Shown piece after piece: positions 42,511-51,148 of a stretch of 64,000 nucleotides of DNA. Both the position numbers and the translations under genes were made by a program. Below the pieces are notes generated by a model that saw only the letters and a program-made list of their open reading frames with translations, was not told the DNA's origin and did no database searches. Within the stretch, counting starts at the first letter, position 1, and the number at the start of each line of letters is the position of its first letter. Source of the stretch: JAWKNZ01 sp041391425 (GTDB taxonomy: Bacteria; Bdellovibrionota_B; Oligoflexia; Oligoflexales; JAWKNZ01); NCBI GenBank assembly GCA_041391425.1, contig JAWKNZ010000015.1:1-64000 (forward strand), read 5' to 3'.

Positions 42511-44937
42511 TTACTTGGAATGGTTAGCCTCTTTTTCCAAATTTTTCACCAAGATTGTAGTTTTAATGAGTGTATCGGGACTGAGTGATATGCTATTAAT
42601 GCTCTCTTTCACTAAAAATGCAGCAAATTCGGGATAGTCACTTGGAGCTTGTCCGCAAATTCCAATCTTCGTTCTTGCGTTACGCGCCTTTTGGATAACA
42701 TCTGCAATTGTGCGGAGTACTGCTTCATTTCTTTCATCAAAGATATCAGACAAAAGCTCAGAGTCTCGATCGACACCCAGAGTCAATTGGGTAAGGTCGT
42801 TAGAACCGATGGAAAACCCATCAAAGATTTCGGAGAACTTATCCGCAAGAATGACATTACTTGGAATTTCGCACATAACGTAGATTTCAAGGTTGTTTTC
42901 CCCACGGGTCAAGCCATATTTTTCCATTTCCCACAGTACTTTTTTCCCTTCTTCGACAGTTCGGCAAAATGGGATCATGATTTTTACATTGGTTAGACCC
43001 ATATCGTCTCTTACATGTTTTAATGCTTTGCATTCCAAAGAAAAGCCATCTCGATATCTGTCGTTGTAGTATCTGGATGCACCGCGAAAACCAATCATGG
43101 GGTTTTCTTCATGGGGTTCGAATTGTCTGCCTCCGATAAGGTTTGCGTACTCATTTGTTTTAAAATCGCTTAGCCGAACGATGACATCTTTCGGGTAAAA
43201 TGCTGCACCGAGCATGGCAATACCTTGGGCTAGTTTTTCAATAAAATAATCTGGTTTTGAAGAATAGCCGAGCGTCAATTTTTCAATTTCATCTTTTTCT
43301 TTTTGATCTTCTATTGCATTAAATCTTAAAAGAGCCATAGGATGAATTTTGATATAGTGGTTGATGATGAATTCAGTTCTTGCAAGACCGACGCCGTCGT
43401 TTGGCATCATCGATAGCCGAAAGGCTTCCTCAGGGTTTGCAAGGTTCATCATGATTTGCGTTTTTGGGCGATCTTTAAGTGCATCGGCATCAATCGTTTC
43501 TTTTTCAAAATCTAGCAGACCTTGGTAAACTCGGCCGATTTCACCTTCAGCACAAGAAACTGTTACTTCATCACCATCTTTGAGCGCTTGGGTGCCGTCT
43601 ATAGTGCCTACAATGGCAGGAAGACCAAGCTCTCTGCTTACAATGGCGGCGTGGCAAGTGCGCCCACCCCGGTTTGTGACAATAGCGGAAGCTCGCTTCA
43701 TCGAAGGCTCCCAATCGGGGTCTGTTTTATCGGTCACAAGCACTTCACCATCATTTAGATTTGCAAGGTTGGTGGCGTCTTTTATAATGCGAACTTTTCC
43801 AGAACTTATCTTTTCTCCAATACTACGTCCGCTCGTGAGAACCTTTCCTTTTTGTTTGATGTGGTAAAGTTCGAGAGTGGCTGCCTTTCTTTGCGAGACT
43901 ACGGTTTCTGGCCTTGCTTGAAGGATGTATAATTCACCCGTTAGCCCATCTTTTGCCCACTCCATATCCATTGGAGTGTAGTTGCTATTTACCTTAGAAT
44001 AGTGGTCTTCTATGTCACACGCCCATCTTGCAAGTTTCAGGATTTCATCATCTGTTATGGAGAAACGCTTTCGATCCGAAGCAGCAACGGGAATATTTTT
44101 GACCATCTTGCTACCACCGATATCGTAGATTAATTTGTACTCCTTAGTTCCGGCGTGCTTTTGAAGGATGGGGCGCTTACCGTTTCTTAGTGTGGGTTTA
44201 AAAACATAAAATTCATCTGGGTTCACAGATCCCTGGACAATGTTTTCGCCAAGTCCATACGATGCATTAATCAAGACGGCATTTTTAAAACCCGTTTCCG
44301 TATCAATGGAAAACATCACTCCCGATGATGCTAGATCAGAACGCACCATTCGTTGCACACAAATAGACAGGGCTACTGAAAAGTGGTCAAAATTCCTGTG
44401 TTCACGATATGAGATAGCCCTATCGGTAAATAATGATGCAAAGCATTGTTTACAGGTCGATAAAAGAATTTTTTCAGTGCGAACATTAAGATATGTTTCT
44501 TGTTGACCAGTAAAACTAGCATCAGGTAAATCTTCTGCTGTAGCACTACTTCGAACTGCTACACTAATGTCTCCATTATGATTTTCAGCGCACAACACTT
44601 TATAGGCTTCATTAATTTGATATTCTAAACTTTTAGGAATGCTGGCATCTAGAATAGCCTGTCTGATGGACTTGCCAACTTTTTGGAGCTCAATAGCTTG
44701 GGAAAGATCCGCGTCATCCAGGGTGCTTTTGATTTGATCAAGAATATTATTTTCTTTAAGAAATAGCCAATAGGCAGATGCGGTAATGCCAAATCCATTG
44801 GGAATACTGATGCCTTTTGCTTTCAGGTTTTGATACATCTCTCCAAGCGAAGCAGTCTTGCCTCCTACCGTCGGGATATCCTTGATCGTTATCTCATCAA
44901 ACCATCTAATGTATTTTTGCCGGCCTTTGGTAAGCAT
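42511..44937 (-). CDS. ppsA: Phosphoenolpyruvate synthase
   Basis: The protein has 808 residues, close to the usual 790-800, and converts pyruvate and ATP to PEP, AMP and phosphate. It has an ATP-binding domain (VGGKTASLGEMY; VAVRSSATAEDLPDASFTGQ), a swivel domain with the phospho-His in GGRTCHAAIVSRELGLPAIV, and a PEP/pyruvate barrel with GFSIGSNDLTQLTLGVDRDS and the catalytic Cys in GICGQAPSD. ATG 44937 follows GGAG. A longer frame to 45000 would include the sigma-54 promoter, so it is rejected. It is divergent from the acs-pdh operon, which suggests joint control of pyruvate/acetyl-CoA flow. Confidence 0.92.
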   Translation of the reverse strand: MLTKGRQKYIRWFDEITIKDIPTVGGKTASLGEMYQNLKAKGISIPNGFGITASAYWLFLKENNILDQIKSTLDDADLSQAIELQKVGKSIRQAILDASIPKSLEYQINEAYKVLCAENHNGDISVAVRSSATAEDLPDASFTGQQETYLNVRTEKILLSTCKQCFASLFTDRAISYREHRNFDHFSVALSICVQRMVRSDLASSGVMFSIDTETGFKNAVLINASYGLGENIVQGSVNPDEFYVFKPTLRNGKRPILQKHAGTKEYKLIYDIGGSKMVKNIPVAASDRKRFSITDDEILKLARWACDIEDHYSKVNSNYTPMDMEWAKDGLTGELYILQARPETVVSQRKAATLELYHIKQKGKVLTSGRSIGEKISSGKVRIIKDATNLANLNDGEVLVTDKTDPDWEPSMKRASAIVTNRGGRTCHAAIVSRELGLPAIVGTIDGTQALKDGDEVTVSCAEGEIGRVYQGLLDFEKETIDADALKDRPKTQIMMNLANPEEAFRLSMMPNDGVGLARTEFIINHYIKIHPMALLRFNAIEDQKEKDEIEKLTLGYSSKPDYFIEKLAQGIAMLGAAFYPKDVIVRLSDFKTNEYANLIGGRQFEPHEENPMIGFRGASRYYNDRYRDGFSLECKALKHVRDDMGLTNVKIMIPFCRTVEEGKKVLWEMEKYGLTRGENNLEIYVMCEIPSNVILADKFSEIFDGFSIGSNDLTQLTLGVDRDSELLSDIFDERNEAVLRTIADVIQKARNARTKIGICGQAPSDYPEFAAFLVKESINSISLSPDTLIKTTILVKNLEKEANHSK

Positions 44938-44988
44938 AGTCGCTCCATGACATTCTAAAAAAAAGTCGCAATAAACCAAAGATCCGAA

Positions 44989-45004
44989 AGCAAATGCCAT
45001 GCCA
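44989..45004 (-). promoter_or_regulatory. Sigma-54 promoter of ppsA
   Basis: Read leftwards this is TGGCATGGCATTTGCT, a match to TGGCAY-N5-TTGCW with GG-N10-GC spacing. Transcription should begin near 44978, about 40 bp before the ATG. Confidence 0.8.
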
Positions 45005-45107
45005 CTATCAGTCGTATTTTAATGGATATGCTACTATTCGAAGAGTTTTTCTAGGCGTAAACAATTCATTTACATACTCAGATCATTTTTGTATGGAATA
45101 CGTTAGC

Positions 45108-45290
45108 TAGGGCGTGTTGACGTTTCATTTTCGTAGCGAGAGACAAATACTTTGAAAGTCGCAGCTAGGAAGGGTTTCAAAATTACCGGAGGTGTACTAG
45201 ATGTACATTGAGGATAATTTTTGAAACCATGACAACGTTGTGACTCAAGGGTTTGGCTCGTAGTAGGAAATGAAACGTCAACACGCCCTA
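45108..45290. repeat. MITE-A palindromic element, complete copy (183 bp)
   Basis: Perfect 23-bp terminal inverted repeats begin TAGGGCGTGTTGACG. TA at both ends is compatible with a TA target. A nested inverted repeat (GGTTTCAAAATTACC with GGATAATTTTTGAAACC) surrounds GTGTAC-N5-GTACAT followed by TGAGGAT (45192-45215). No gene lies inside. It sits between the divergent ppsA and acs promoters. The rest of 45005-45332 has no gene. Confidence 0.9.
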
Positions 45291-45332
45291 TAGTCTCAAA
45301 TATAAATCTTTTTTCTGACAGACAAAAATCAA

Positions 45333-45348
45333 TGGCATGAACATTGCT
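45333..45348 (+). promoter_or_regulatory. Sigma-54 promoter of the acs-pdh-acp operon
   Basis: TGGCATGAACATTGCT matches the sigma-54 consensus with GG-N10-GC spacing. The ATG at 45337 lies inside it and therefore cannot be the start. Transcription should begin near 45360, and the first usable ATG is 45388. Confidence 0.8.
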
Positions 45349-45387
45349 TACAAATCACCCGATGATTTTCAAACGCAGGGATTACCA

Positions 45388-47172
45388 ATGCCTTTGATTA
45401 CAAAATCGGATGCTCAAAAATCAGTCTCAAACATGCGTGACTATGAAGCAACTTATAAAGGCTTTACGTGGGAAGCTGCCAAAAGTGAATTTGTTCATAT
45501 GCCATCAGGGGGAATGAATATCGCCTATAGCGCCGTTGACGCTCAAGTTGAGAAATTTAGTCGGGGAAAGAAAACAGCCTTAAGGTGGTGTTCAAAATCT
45601 GGTGAGCAAAGTGACTTTAGCTATGCAAAGCTCTTTGAGCAAACTAACAGATTTGCGAATGGTCTTGCTAGACTGGGCATAGGCAAAGGGGATGGTTTTT
45701 TTGCTCTTATGCCGAGGCAACCTGAGCTATATATTGGGATGTTAGGTGCTCTTAAGCGGCAGTGTGTATTTTCGCCATTATTCTCTGCATTTGGACCTGA
45801 GCCCATCAAAGCGCGTATGGACTTGGGATGCTGCAAGGTACTTTTGACGACAGCTCATTTATACAAGCGCAAAATTGTAACGATAAAAGAGAGCCTCAAA
45901 GATTTGCGCTGCGTCATTATCGCAGATGAGTTGGATCAAAGCTTAGTCGGAATACCGGGTGTTGTTAGCTTTCGTGATGTTATCGAACATTCTGATGCAG
46001 ACTATATAACTAGATCAACAGACCCAGAAGATAATGCTCTACTTCACTTTACCAGTGGAACAACCGGATTACCTAAGGGTGCAATTCACGTTCACGGTGC
46101 TGTCCTGTCCCATTATGTGACGGGTCGGTTTGCCTTAGATTTGAAAGAAGAGGACGTATTTTGGTGTACAGCAGATCCAGGTTGGGTAACCGGCACTTCT
46201 TATGGCATCATTTCGCCTTTGACCAATGGTGTGACTATGATTGTTGATGAAGGGGAATTTGATGCAGAGCGTTGGTATGAGATTCTTGACAAGCAAAAAG
46301 TTACTGTTTGGTATACGGCACCAACTGCTATCCGGATGATGATGAAAATGGGCGAAGACCTCGTTAAGCAATTCGACACAAGCTCTTTAAAGTTAATCGC
46401 CAGTGTGGGAGAGCCGCTTAATCCTGAGGCCATACGTTGGGGATTAAAAGCGTTTGGTTTGCCGATACATGATAATTGGTGGCAAACAGAAACTGGTGGC
46501 ATCATGATTGCTAATTTTCCTTCTATGGATATTAAACCAGGGTCTATGGGAAAACCATTACCGGGTGTAACGGCTACCATTCTTAAGAACAAAAATGCTG
46601 ACTACGTTGAGGCAGAAATTGATGAGGAAGGTGAGTTAGCGCTCAAAGTTCCTTGGCCTTCGATGTTTCGCGGCTACCTGGGGCAGGAGGAGCGCTACAA
46701 AAAATGTTTTACTTCTGGTGGTTGGTATCTAAGCGGTGACCTAGCTAGGAAAGATAGCGATAACTATTTTTGGTTTATTGGTAGAGCGGATGACGTCATT
46801 AAGTCAGCAGGTCATCTTATTGGTCCTTTTGAGGTTGAAAGCGCACTAATTGAACACGAAGCCATCGCAGAAGCAGCTGTTATTGGTAAACCAGATCCGA
46901 TGCTGATGGAAGTGGTGAAAGCCTACGTTACTTTGAACGATGGCTACTTGGACTCTGAGAATCTAAGGCGTGAAATTATGGGCTTTGCACGCAAAAAATT
47001 AGGTCCAGCCGTAGCACCACGAGAGATTGAAGTTAAAGATTCACTACCAAGAACACGAAGCGGCAAAATTATGCGGCGACTTTTAAAAGCACGCGAGTTG
47101 GGACTACCTGAGGGCGATATCTCGACACTTGAGATTGATCCTACGGTTGCCAAAGTTAAGAATTATGATTGA
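45388..47172 (+). CDS. acsA: AMP-forming acetyl-CoA synthetase-like acyl-CoA ligase
   Basis: The protein has 594 residues from ATG 45388, preceded by AGGGA. It activates acetate or a short acid to the acyl-CoA with ATP. ANL-superfamily motifs are clear: TSGTTGLPKG (about residue 225), DNWWQTETGG, YLSGDLARKDSDNYFWFIGR, DDVIKSAGHLIGP, and the catalytic Lys in PRTRSGKIMRR. It is shorter than the typical enteric Acs (about 650). First gene of the operon acs-pdhA-pdhB-pdhC-acp; its end overlaps pdhA by eight bases. Confidence 0.88.
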   Translation: MPLITKSDAQKSVSNMRDYEATYKGFTWEAAKSEFVHMPSGGMNIAYSAVDAQVEKFSRGKKTALRWCSKSGEQSDFSYAKLFEQTNRFANGLARLGIGKGDGFFALMPRQPELYIGMLGALKRQCVFSPLFSAFGPEPIKARMDLGCCKVLLTTAHLYKRKIVTIKESLKDLRCVIIADELDQSLVGIPGVVSFRDVIEHSDADYITRSTDPEDNALLHFTSGTTGLPKGAIHVHGAVLSHYVTGRFALDLKEEDVFWCTADPGWVTGTSYGIISPLTNGVTMIVDEGEFDAERWYEILDKQKVTVWYTAPTAIRMMMKMGEDLVKQFDTSSLKLIASVGEPLNPEAIRWGLKAFGLPIHDNWWQTETGGIMIANFPSMDIKPGSMGKPLPGVTATILKNKNADYVEAEIDEEGELALKVPWPSMFRGYLGQEERYKKCFTSGGWYLSGDLARKDSDNYFWFIGRADDVIKSAGHLIGPFEVESALIEHEAIAEAAVIGKPDPMLMEVVKAYVTLNDGYLDSENLRREIMGFARKKLGPAVAPREIEVKDSLPRTRSGKIMRRLLKARELGLPEGDISTLEIDPTVAKVKNYD

Positions 47173-48142
47173 AAAAGAGCAAAGTCATCATCATCTTTTA
47201 AAACAGATGCTTCGTATTCGAATGTTTGAGGAAGCATGCGCCGAACAGTATTCGGCCGGTAATATTCGTGGATTTTTACATCTTTATATTGGAGAGGAAG
47301 CGGTAGCCGTAGGTGCTATGGAACTTTTTTCGTTGGAAGATGCTGTATTTGCAACTTATAGAGAGCATGGTCACGCTTTAATGAGGGGAATTTCGGCAAG
47401 GTCTATTATGGCTGAAATGTTTGGCAAAGCTAGCGGCTGTTGTGGTGGTCGCGGTGGCTCCATGCACTTATTTGATAAAGAGACTTTGTTTCTTGGTGGT
47501 AGCGCTATCGTAGGTGGCGCGCTGCCCATCGCCACGGGACTGGCATTAGCAAATAAGTTGCAGAATCGAAATCGCCTTTCTGTTTGTTTTTTTGGGGAAG
47601 GCGCTATGGCCGAAGGCGAATTTCATGAAGCTATGAACTTAGCTGCTTTATGGAAGTTACCAGTGCTTTTTATTTGTGAAAATAATCTTTATGCCATGGG
47701 AACAGCTTTAGAACGATCGGAGTCAGAAACCAATCTTGTAAGGAAAGTTGAGTCTTATCGGGTTCGCTGCGCAAGTGTGGATGGAATGGACGTCCTTGCG
47801 GTACGCGAAGCAGTGAAAAGAGCGATTCGGGACGTGAAAGAACTGGGAACTCCTTATTTTTTAGAATGCAAAACATACCGGTTTCGAGCTCATTCCATGT
47901 TTGATCCTGAACTTTATCGAGATAAAAGCGAAGTTGAGGAATGGAAAAAGAGAGATCCAATCGATTTGCTCTCAAATATATTGAGATCACAAAACTTACT
48001 TGACAATACTGAGATTGCAACGATGAGATCCGTCGTCAAAGAAGAAATAGACGATGCTATTGCCTTTGCTGAGCGAGAACCCCTTGAAGACGTCGATAAT
48101 TTGTATCGATTTGTCTATGCGGAAGAGTCTTTAGATGGCTGA
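47165..48142 (+). CDS. pdhA: Pyruvate dehydrogenase E1 component, alpha subunit
   Basis: The protein has 325 residues and carries the thiamine-diphosphate site (GEGAMAEGEFHEAMNLAA.. and ENNLYAMGT), the YREHGHAL region and the phosphorylation-loop-like YRFRAHSMFDPE. It forms an alpha2beta2 E1 with the next gene and decarboxylates pyruvate. ATG 47165 overlaps the acs stop (ATGATTGA); a longer in-frame start at 47129 is less likely. The closest relatives by pattern are the alpha/beta type E1 of Gram-positives, mitochondria and acetoin dehydrogenases, not the single-chain AceE. Confidence 0.88.
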   Translation: MIEKEQSHHHLLKQMLRIRMFEEACAEQYSAGNIRGFLHLYIGEEAVAVGAMELFSLEDAVFATYREHGHALMRGISARSIMAEMFGKASGCCGGRGGSMHLFDKETLFLGGSAIVGGALPIATGLALANKLQNRNRLSVCFFGEGAMAEGEFHEAMNLAALWKLPVLFICENNLYAMGTALERSESETNLVRKVESYRVRCASVDGMDVLAVREAVKRAIRDVKELGTPYFLECKTYRFRAHSMFDPELYRDKSEVEEWKKRDPIDLLSNILRSQNLLDNTEIATMRSVVKEEIDDAIAFAEREPLEDVDNLYRFVYAEESLDG

Positions 48143-49121
48143 AGAAGTAACCTATCGTGAAGCTGTGAAAAGAGCTATCGATAAAGCTCTGGATGAAGAC
48201 GAACGTGTATTTGTTATGGGAGAGGATGTTGGTCGATACGGCGGAACCTATGCAGTTACACATGGATTGCTTGAAAAATATGGACCCGATCGTGTTCGAG
48301 ATACTCCTTTAGCAGAATCTGGGTTTGTTGGTGCGGGGATTGGAGCGGCCATTGGCGGCATGCGGCCTATCGTTGAAGTCATGACGGTCAATTTTAGCCT
48401 GCTTGCACTAGATCAGATTGTAAATAATGCGGCGACACTTTGCCATATGTCGGCCGGACAATTCAACGTTCCTCTTGTTATTCGTATGTCTACTGGAGCA
48501 GGTCGGCAACTCGCGGCGCAACATTCCCATAGTTGGGAAGGATGGTACGCGCATATACCTGGAGTTAAGATCTTGGCCCCAGCAACTGTGACGGATGCTT
48601 ATGGCATGTTGCTTTCTGCCCTCGAAGAACCAGATCCAACCCTGATTTTCGAACATGCGTTGCTTTATAACATGAAAGGTCTTTTGGACACAGACGATTT
48701 CGGAAACTTTAATATTAAAAGTGCAAATGTCGCAAAAGAAGGGAAGGATTTGACAATCTTGACTTACGGTGGGTCGTTACCGAAAGTCATCGAATCAGCG
48801 AACGATCTTGATGCTGAAGGTGTCTCAGCTGAAGTTATTGATCTTCGTGTTTTAAGGCCGTTGGATGATGAGACAATCCTAGCTTCCGTTAGAAAAACAA
48901 GTAAGGTCTTAATTGTCGATGAAGGCTGGAAATCAGGTAGTCTTTCGGCAGAACTTTGCACGCGTATCGTTGAACATGCCTTTTTTGATTTAGATGCGCC
49001 TATAGCAAGGGTATGCAGCGAGGAGGTCCCTATTCCTTACGCCAAACATCTTGAAGAAGCGGCATTACCACAAGTAGAAAAAATAGTTGCAAAAGCCAAA
49101 GAACTTGTGGGGTCGAAATGA
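48135..49121 (+). CDS. pdhB: Pyruvate dehydrogenase E1 component, beta subunit
   Basis: The protein has 328 residues and is typical in length. MGEDVGRYGGTYAVTHGL, TPLAESGFVGAGIGAAIGG, HSHSWEGWYAHIPGVKI and VIDLRVLRPLDDETI are hallmark blocks of E1-beta. It starts inside the last codons of pdhA (ATGGCTGA overlap) and ends in an ATGA overlap with the E2 gene, so the three are translationally coupled. Confidence 0.9.
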   Translation: MAEEVTYREAVKRAIDKALDEDERVFVMGEDVGRYGGTYAVTHGLLEKYGPDRVRDTPLAESGFVGAGIGAAIGGMRPIVEVMTVNFSLLALDQIVNNAATLCHMSAGQFNVPLVIRMSTGAGRQLAAQHSHSWEGWYAHIPGVKILAPATVTDAYGMLLSALEEPDPTLIFEHALLYNMKGLLDTDDFGNFNIKSANVAKEGKDLTILTYGGSLPKVIESANDLDAEGVSAEVIDLRVLRPLDDETILASVRKTSKVLIVDEGWKSGSLSAELCTRIVEHAFFDLDAPIARVCSEEVPIPYAKHLEEAALPQVEKIVAKAKELVGSK

Positions 49122-50020
49122 TCGAATTTAAGATGCCATCTCTGGGTGCGGATATGGACAAGGGGACTTTGGTAGCGTGGCATTTTAAACCTGGAGACCA
49201 TGTCAATCGAGGCGATATCATAGCTGATGTTGAGACTCAAAAAGGCACCATCGAGGTAGAAATTTGGGAGACTGGAACAATTAGCGAAATGCTGGTTGAA
49301 CCTGGTAAGGAAGTTCCCGTGGGGACGGTGCTTGCCCTTTTGCAAAGTGAAAAAAGTGTAACTGATGTTCCATCGATTTCTATGATCGAGAGAACTCCAC
49401 CCTCTATTCAAGAGCTAAGCATGCCAACCCCACTTAGGGAATCTGGACAACAAAGAGTTATTCCAAAGGTCATTTTAACTGGCCCATCGAGGGAGAGGCG
49501 GCTCAGGGTTACTCCTCTTGCTCGAAAAGTTGCCGTAGAAAAGGGCATTGATCCGGCCCTGGTTCATGGTAGCGGTCCGCAAGGCGCTATCACTAGGTTG
49601 GATGTCGATCAATACAGTGGCGAGAAAATTTATGCAGAAAAGAAACCGTCAAAGGTTGATGGTATAGAAAAAAAATCAGTGGCAATGAGACAGGCGATTG
49701 CGACTAGCATGAGCCGTTCTAAAAGAGAAATTCCACACTATTATCTTCAGACAGAGATCAATATGGAACCTTCTCTCTCTGTGCTTGAAAAAGTTAATGC
49801 TGAGAAGTCAGTAACTGATCGGATTCTCTCAGCAGCCCTATATATCAAGGCGGTTGCTAAAGCCTGCGCACGCGTCCCAGAAATGAAGGGCTTCTGGTTA
49901 GAGGGGCAGTTCCATCCAGTGTCTGCTGTCCATATAGGTGTTGGCATTTCGTTACGTCACGGAGGCCTTGTAGCTCCAGCGATTCATGATGTTGAAACAA
50001 ATCCATCCAAAAGATTATGA
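49118..50020 (+). CDS. pdhC: Dihydrolipoamide acetyltransferase E2, N-terminal part (frameshifted)
   Basis: It has a lipoyl domain (1-75) with the lipoylated Lys in ADVETQKGTIEVE, a subunit-binding domain (VTPLARKVAVEKGIDPALVH) and the first half of the catalytic domain (SMSRSKREIPHYYLQTEINM; HIGVGISLRHGGLVAPAIHD). The frame stops at 50018-50020 after NPSKRL, where homologs continue. The next frame begins with the overlapping ATGA at 50017 and supplies the missing half. One added A (RLMTDLL) would restore one chain of about 411 residues. Either a single-base loss or a split E2 made by coupled translation is possible. Confidence 0.85.
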   Translation: MIEFKMPSLGADMDKGTLVAWHFKPGDHVNRGDIIADVETQKGTIEVEIWETGTISEMLVEPGKEVPVGTVLALLQSEKSVTDVPSISMIERTPPSIQELSMPTPLRESGQQRVIPKVILTGPSRERRLRVTPLARKVAVEKGIDPALVHGSGPQGAITRLDVDQYSGEKIYAEKKPSKVDGIEKKSVAMRQAIATSMSRSKREIPHYYLQTEINMEPSLSVLEKVNAEKSVTDRILSAALYIKAVAKACARVPEMKGFWLEGQFHPVSAVHIGVGISLRHGGLVAPAIHDVETNPSKRL

Positions 50021-50349
50021 CGGACCTTTTGGACTTAGTCGCTCGTGCAAGATCTGGGAAGATACGAAGTTCAGAAATTTCTGATCCGACGATCACAATT
50101 ACTAATTTAGGTGATCAAGGTGTAGAAACGGTGTTTGGCGTAATATATCCTCCCCAAGTTGCGCTGATTGGTTTTGGTAAAATCAATTCAAAACCATGGG
50201 CTTCAGATGGAATGATTGGTGTAAAACCAGTAGTTACAGCAACGCTCTCAGCCGACCATAGAGCAAGTGATGGGCACAGAGGTGGGATTTTCTTAAATCT
50301 TATCAGCAAACTATTATCTGATCCAAAAGAGCTAGATTTTGAGATTTAA
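50017..50349 (+). CDS. pdhC: Dihydrolipoamide acetyltransferase E2, C-terminal part
   Basis: The frame has 110 codons. TITITNLGDQGVETVFGVIY, PPQVALIGFGKI and the active-site block LSADHRASDG (catalytic His and Asp) are the last third of the E2 acyltransferase core. Alone it cannot fold as the usual trimeric core. It needs the N-terminal part at 49118 in cis, or possibly in trans. No E3 (dihydrolipoamide dehydrogenase) gene lies in this operon or window. Confidence 0.85.
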   Translation: MTDLLDLVARARSGKIRSSEISDPTITITNLGDQGVETVFGVIYPPQVALIGFGKINSKPWASDGMIGVKPVVTATLSADHRASDGHRGGIFLNLISKLLSDPKELDFEI

Positions 50350-50358
50350 GAGGTGTTT

Positions 50359-50601
50359 ATGAATGAGATGCAAATCAAAGAGAAACTAATTGCGGTATTG
50401 AAGGATATTGCTCCCGAAGTCGAAGAATCAGATGTAGATGATAAGATTAACCTTCAAGAGCAGTTTGATTTGGATTCGGTCGATGTAATGAACTTTATCA
50501 TTAAGGTGCAAAAGAGATTTAATGTTGAAATCCCTAATAAGGATTTCCGTAGCTTTTTGGTTATTAATGAAGCCACAAAATACTTACGAAAGTTAGTGTG
50601 A
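50359..50601 (+). CDS. Acyl carrier protein
   Basis: The protein has 80 residues and is acidic and four-helical. The phosphopantetheine Ser is in DLDSVDVMNF. ATG 50359 is five bases after AGAGG; a GTG at 50353 is the alternative. It ends the acs-pdh operon. A dedicated carrier protein next to an acyl-CoA ligase and a pyruvate dehydrogenase suggests that acetyl groups are passed to a carrier, but that is inference. Confidence 0.85.
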   Translation: MNEMQIKEKLIAVLKDIAPEVEESDVDDKINLQEQFDLDSVDVMNFIIKVQKRFNVEIPNKDFRSFLVINEATKYLRKLV

Positions 50602-50777
50602 TGATGATAGAAATCGAAAATAAAAACGAACTCCATCCTGAAGGTCGCTCTCCCTAAAAAAAGTTCTACCAAACAGACGATGGAAAGTACCAAATGTCTC
50701 GGATGCCTATAATCATTTAATGTGACTAAGGCTGTAAGCATTTTGTTATCAGAATCTATTTATTTACTACACTGCTT

Positions 50778-50857
50778 GCGAAAATGCCCTGGAACAAACG
50801 TACTGAGGTCAGTGTATAGTCTATAGCAGCTCTCATTACCCTAAATCGCATTTTCGC
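50778..50857. repeat. Possible degenerate palindromic element
   Basis: GCGAAAATGC (50778-50787) and GCATTTTCGC (50848-50857) are perfect inverted repeats 60 bp apart. They enclose GTGTATAGTCTATAGCA, which recalls the GTGTAC-N-GTACA core of the MITE-like repeats. It may be a decayed fourth member. The rest of 50602-50913 shows no gene. Confidence 0.35.
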
Positions 50858-50913
50858 TATGGCAGCAACTCCAGGTTAAAATTTTAAGTAATGGAGTTAC
50901 CAGCGTAGTAAAC

Positions 50914-51129
50914 TCAAGTTTGTCGTGAGTTTTTAATATAAGCTGTATAGATAGGCCTTATAGCGGCTGCAACTGACAGAATTATATATGTTTGCCAGCT
51001 TAGCGATAGTATCGATTCCCACACTTTTGCTAAGAACAAAGTGAAAAAGAGCACCGACCATTTGATTAATGCTACGTCAAACCAATTAAGTCGCTTTACT
51101 CTATCGTTAGCCCAGTTATTGAAATTCAA
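50914..51129 (-). CDS. Small membrane protein
   Basis: The protein has 71 residues with two hydrophobic stretches (VALIKWSVLFFTLFLAKVW and TYIILSVAAAIRPIY). It resembles small conserved membrane proteins of the pattern W-D-IAL-K-S, L-W, A-IRP-Y that I cannot name. The start is TTG at 51129 with GGAGG five bases upstream. It lies 19 bp after the Usp gene, so it is probably co-transcribed with it. Confidence 0.65.
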   Translation of the reverse strand: MNFNNWANDRVKRLNWFDVALIKWSVLFFTLFLAKVWESILSLSWQTYIILSVAAAIRPIYTAYIKNSRQT

Positions 51130-51148
51130 TTATACCTCCGAGAGTGAG

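Noticed and set aside
43522..43867. Two rightward open frames inside ppsA
   Set aside because: They are antisense shadows of the intact, strongly conserved ppsA coding strand.
44938..45000. Longer N-terminus for PpsA
   Set aside because: These codons overlap the promoter, encode an atypical hydrophobic and cysteine-rich leader, and are not needed for the ATP-binding domain.
45337..45387. Longer N-terminus for the acetyl-CoA synthetase-like protein
   Set aside because: ATG 45337 lies within the sigma-54 -24/-12 element, so a transcript from that promoter would not include it.
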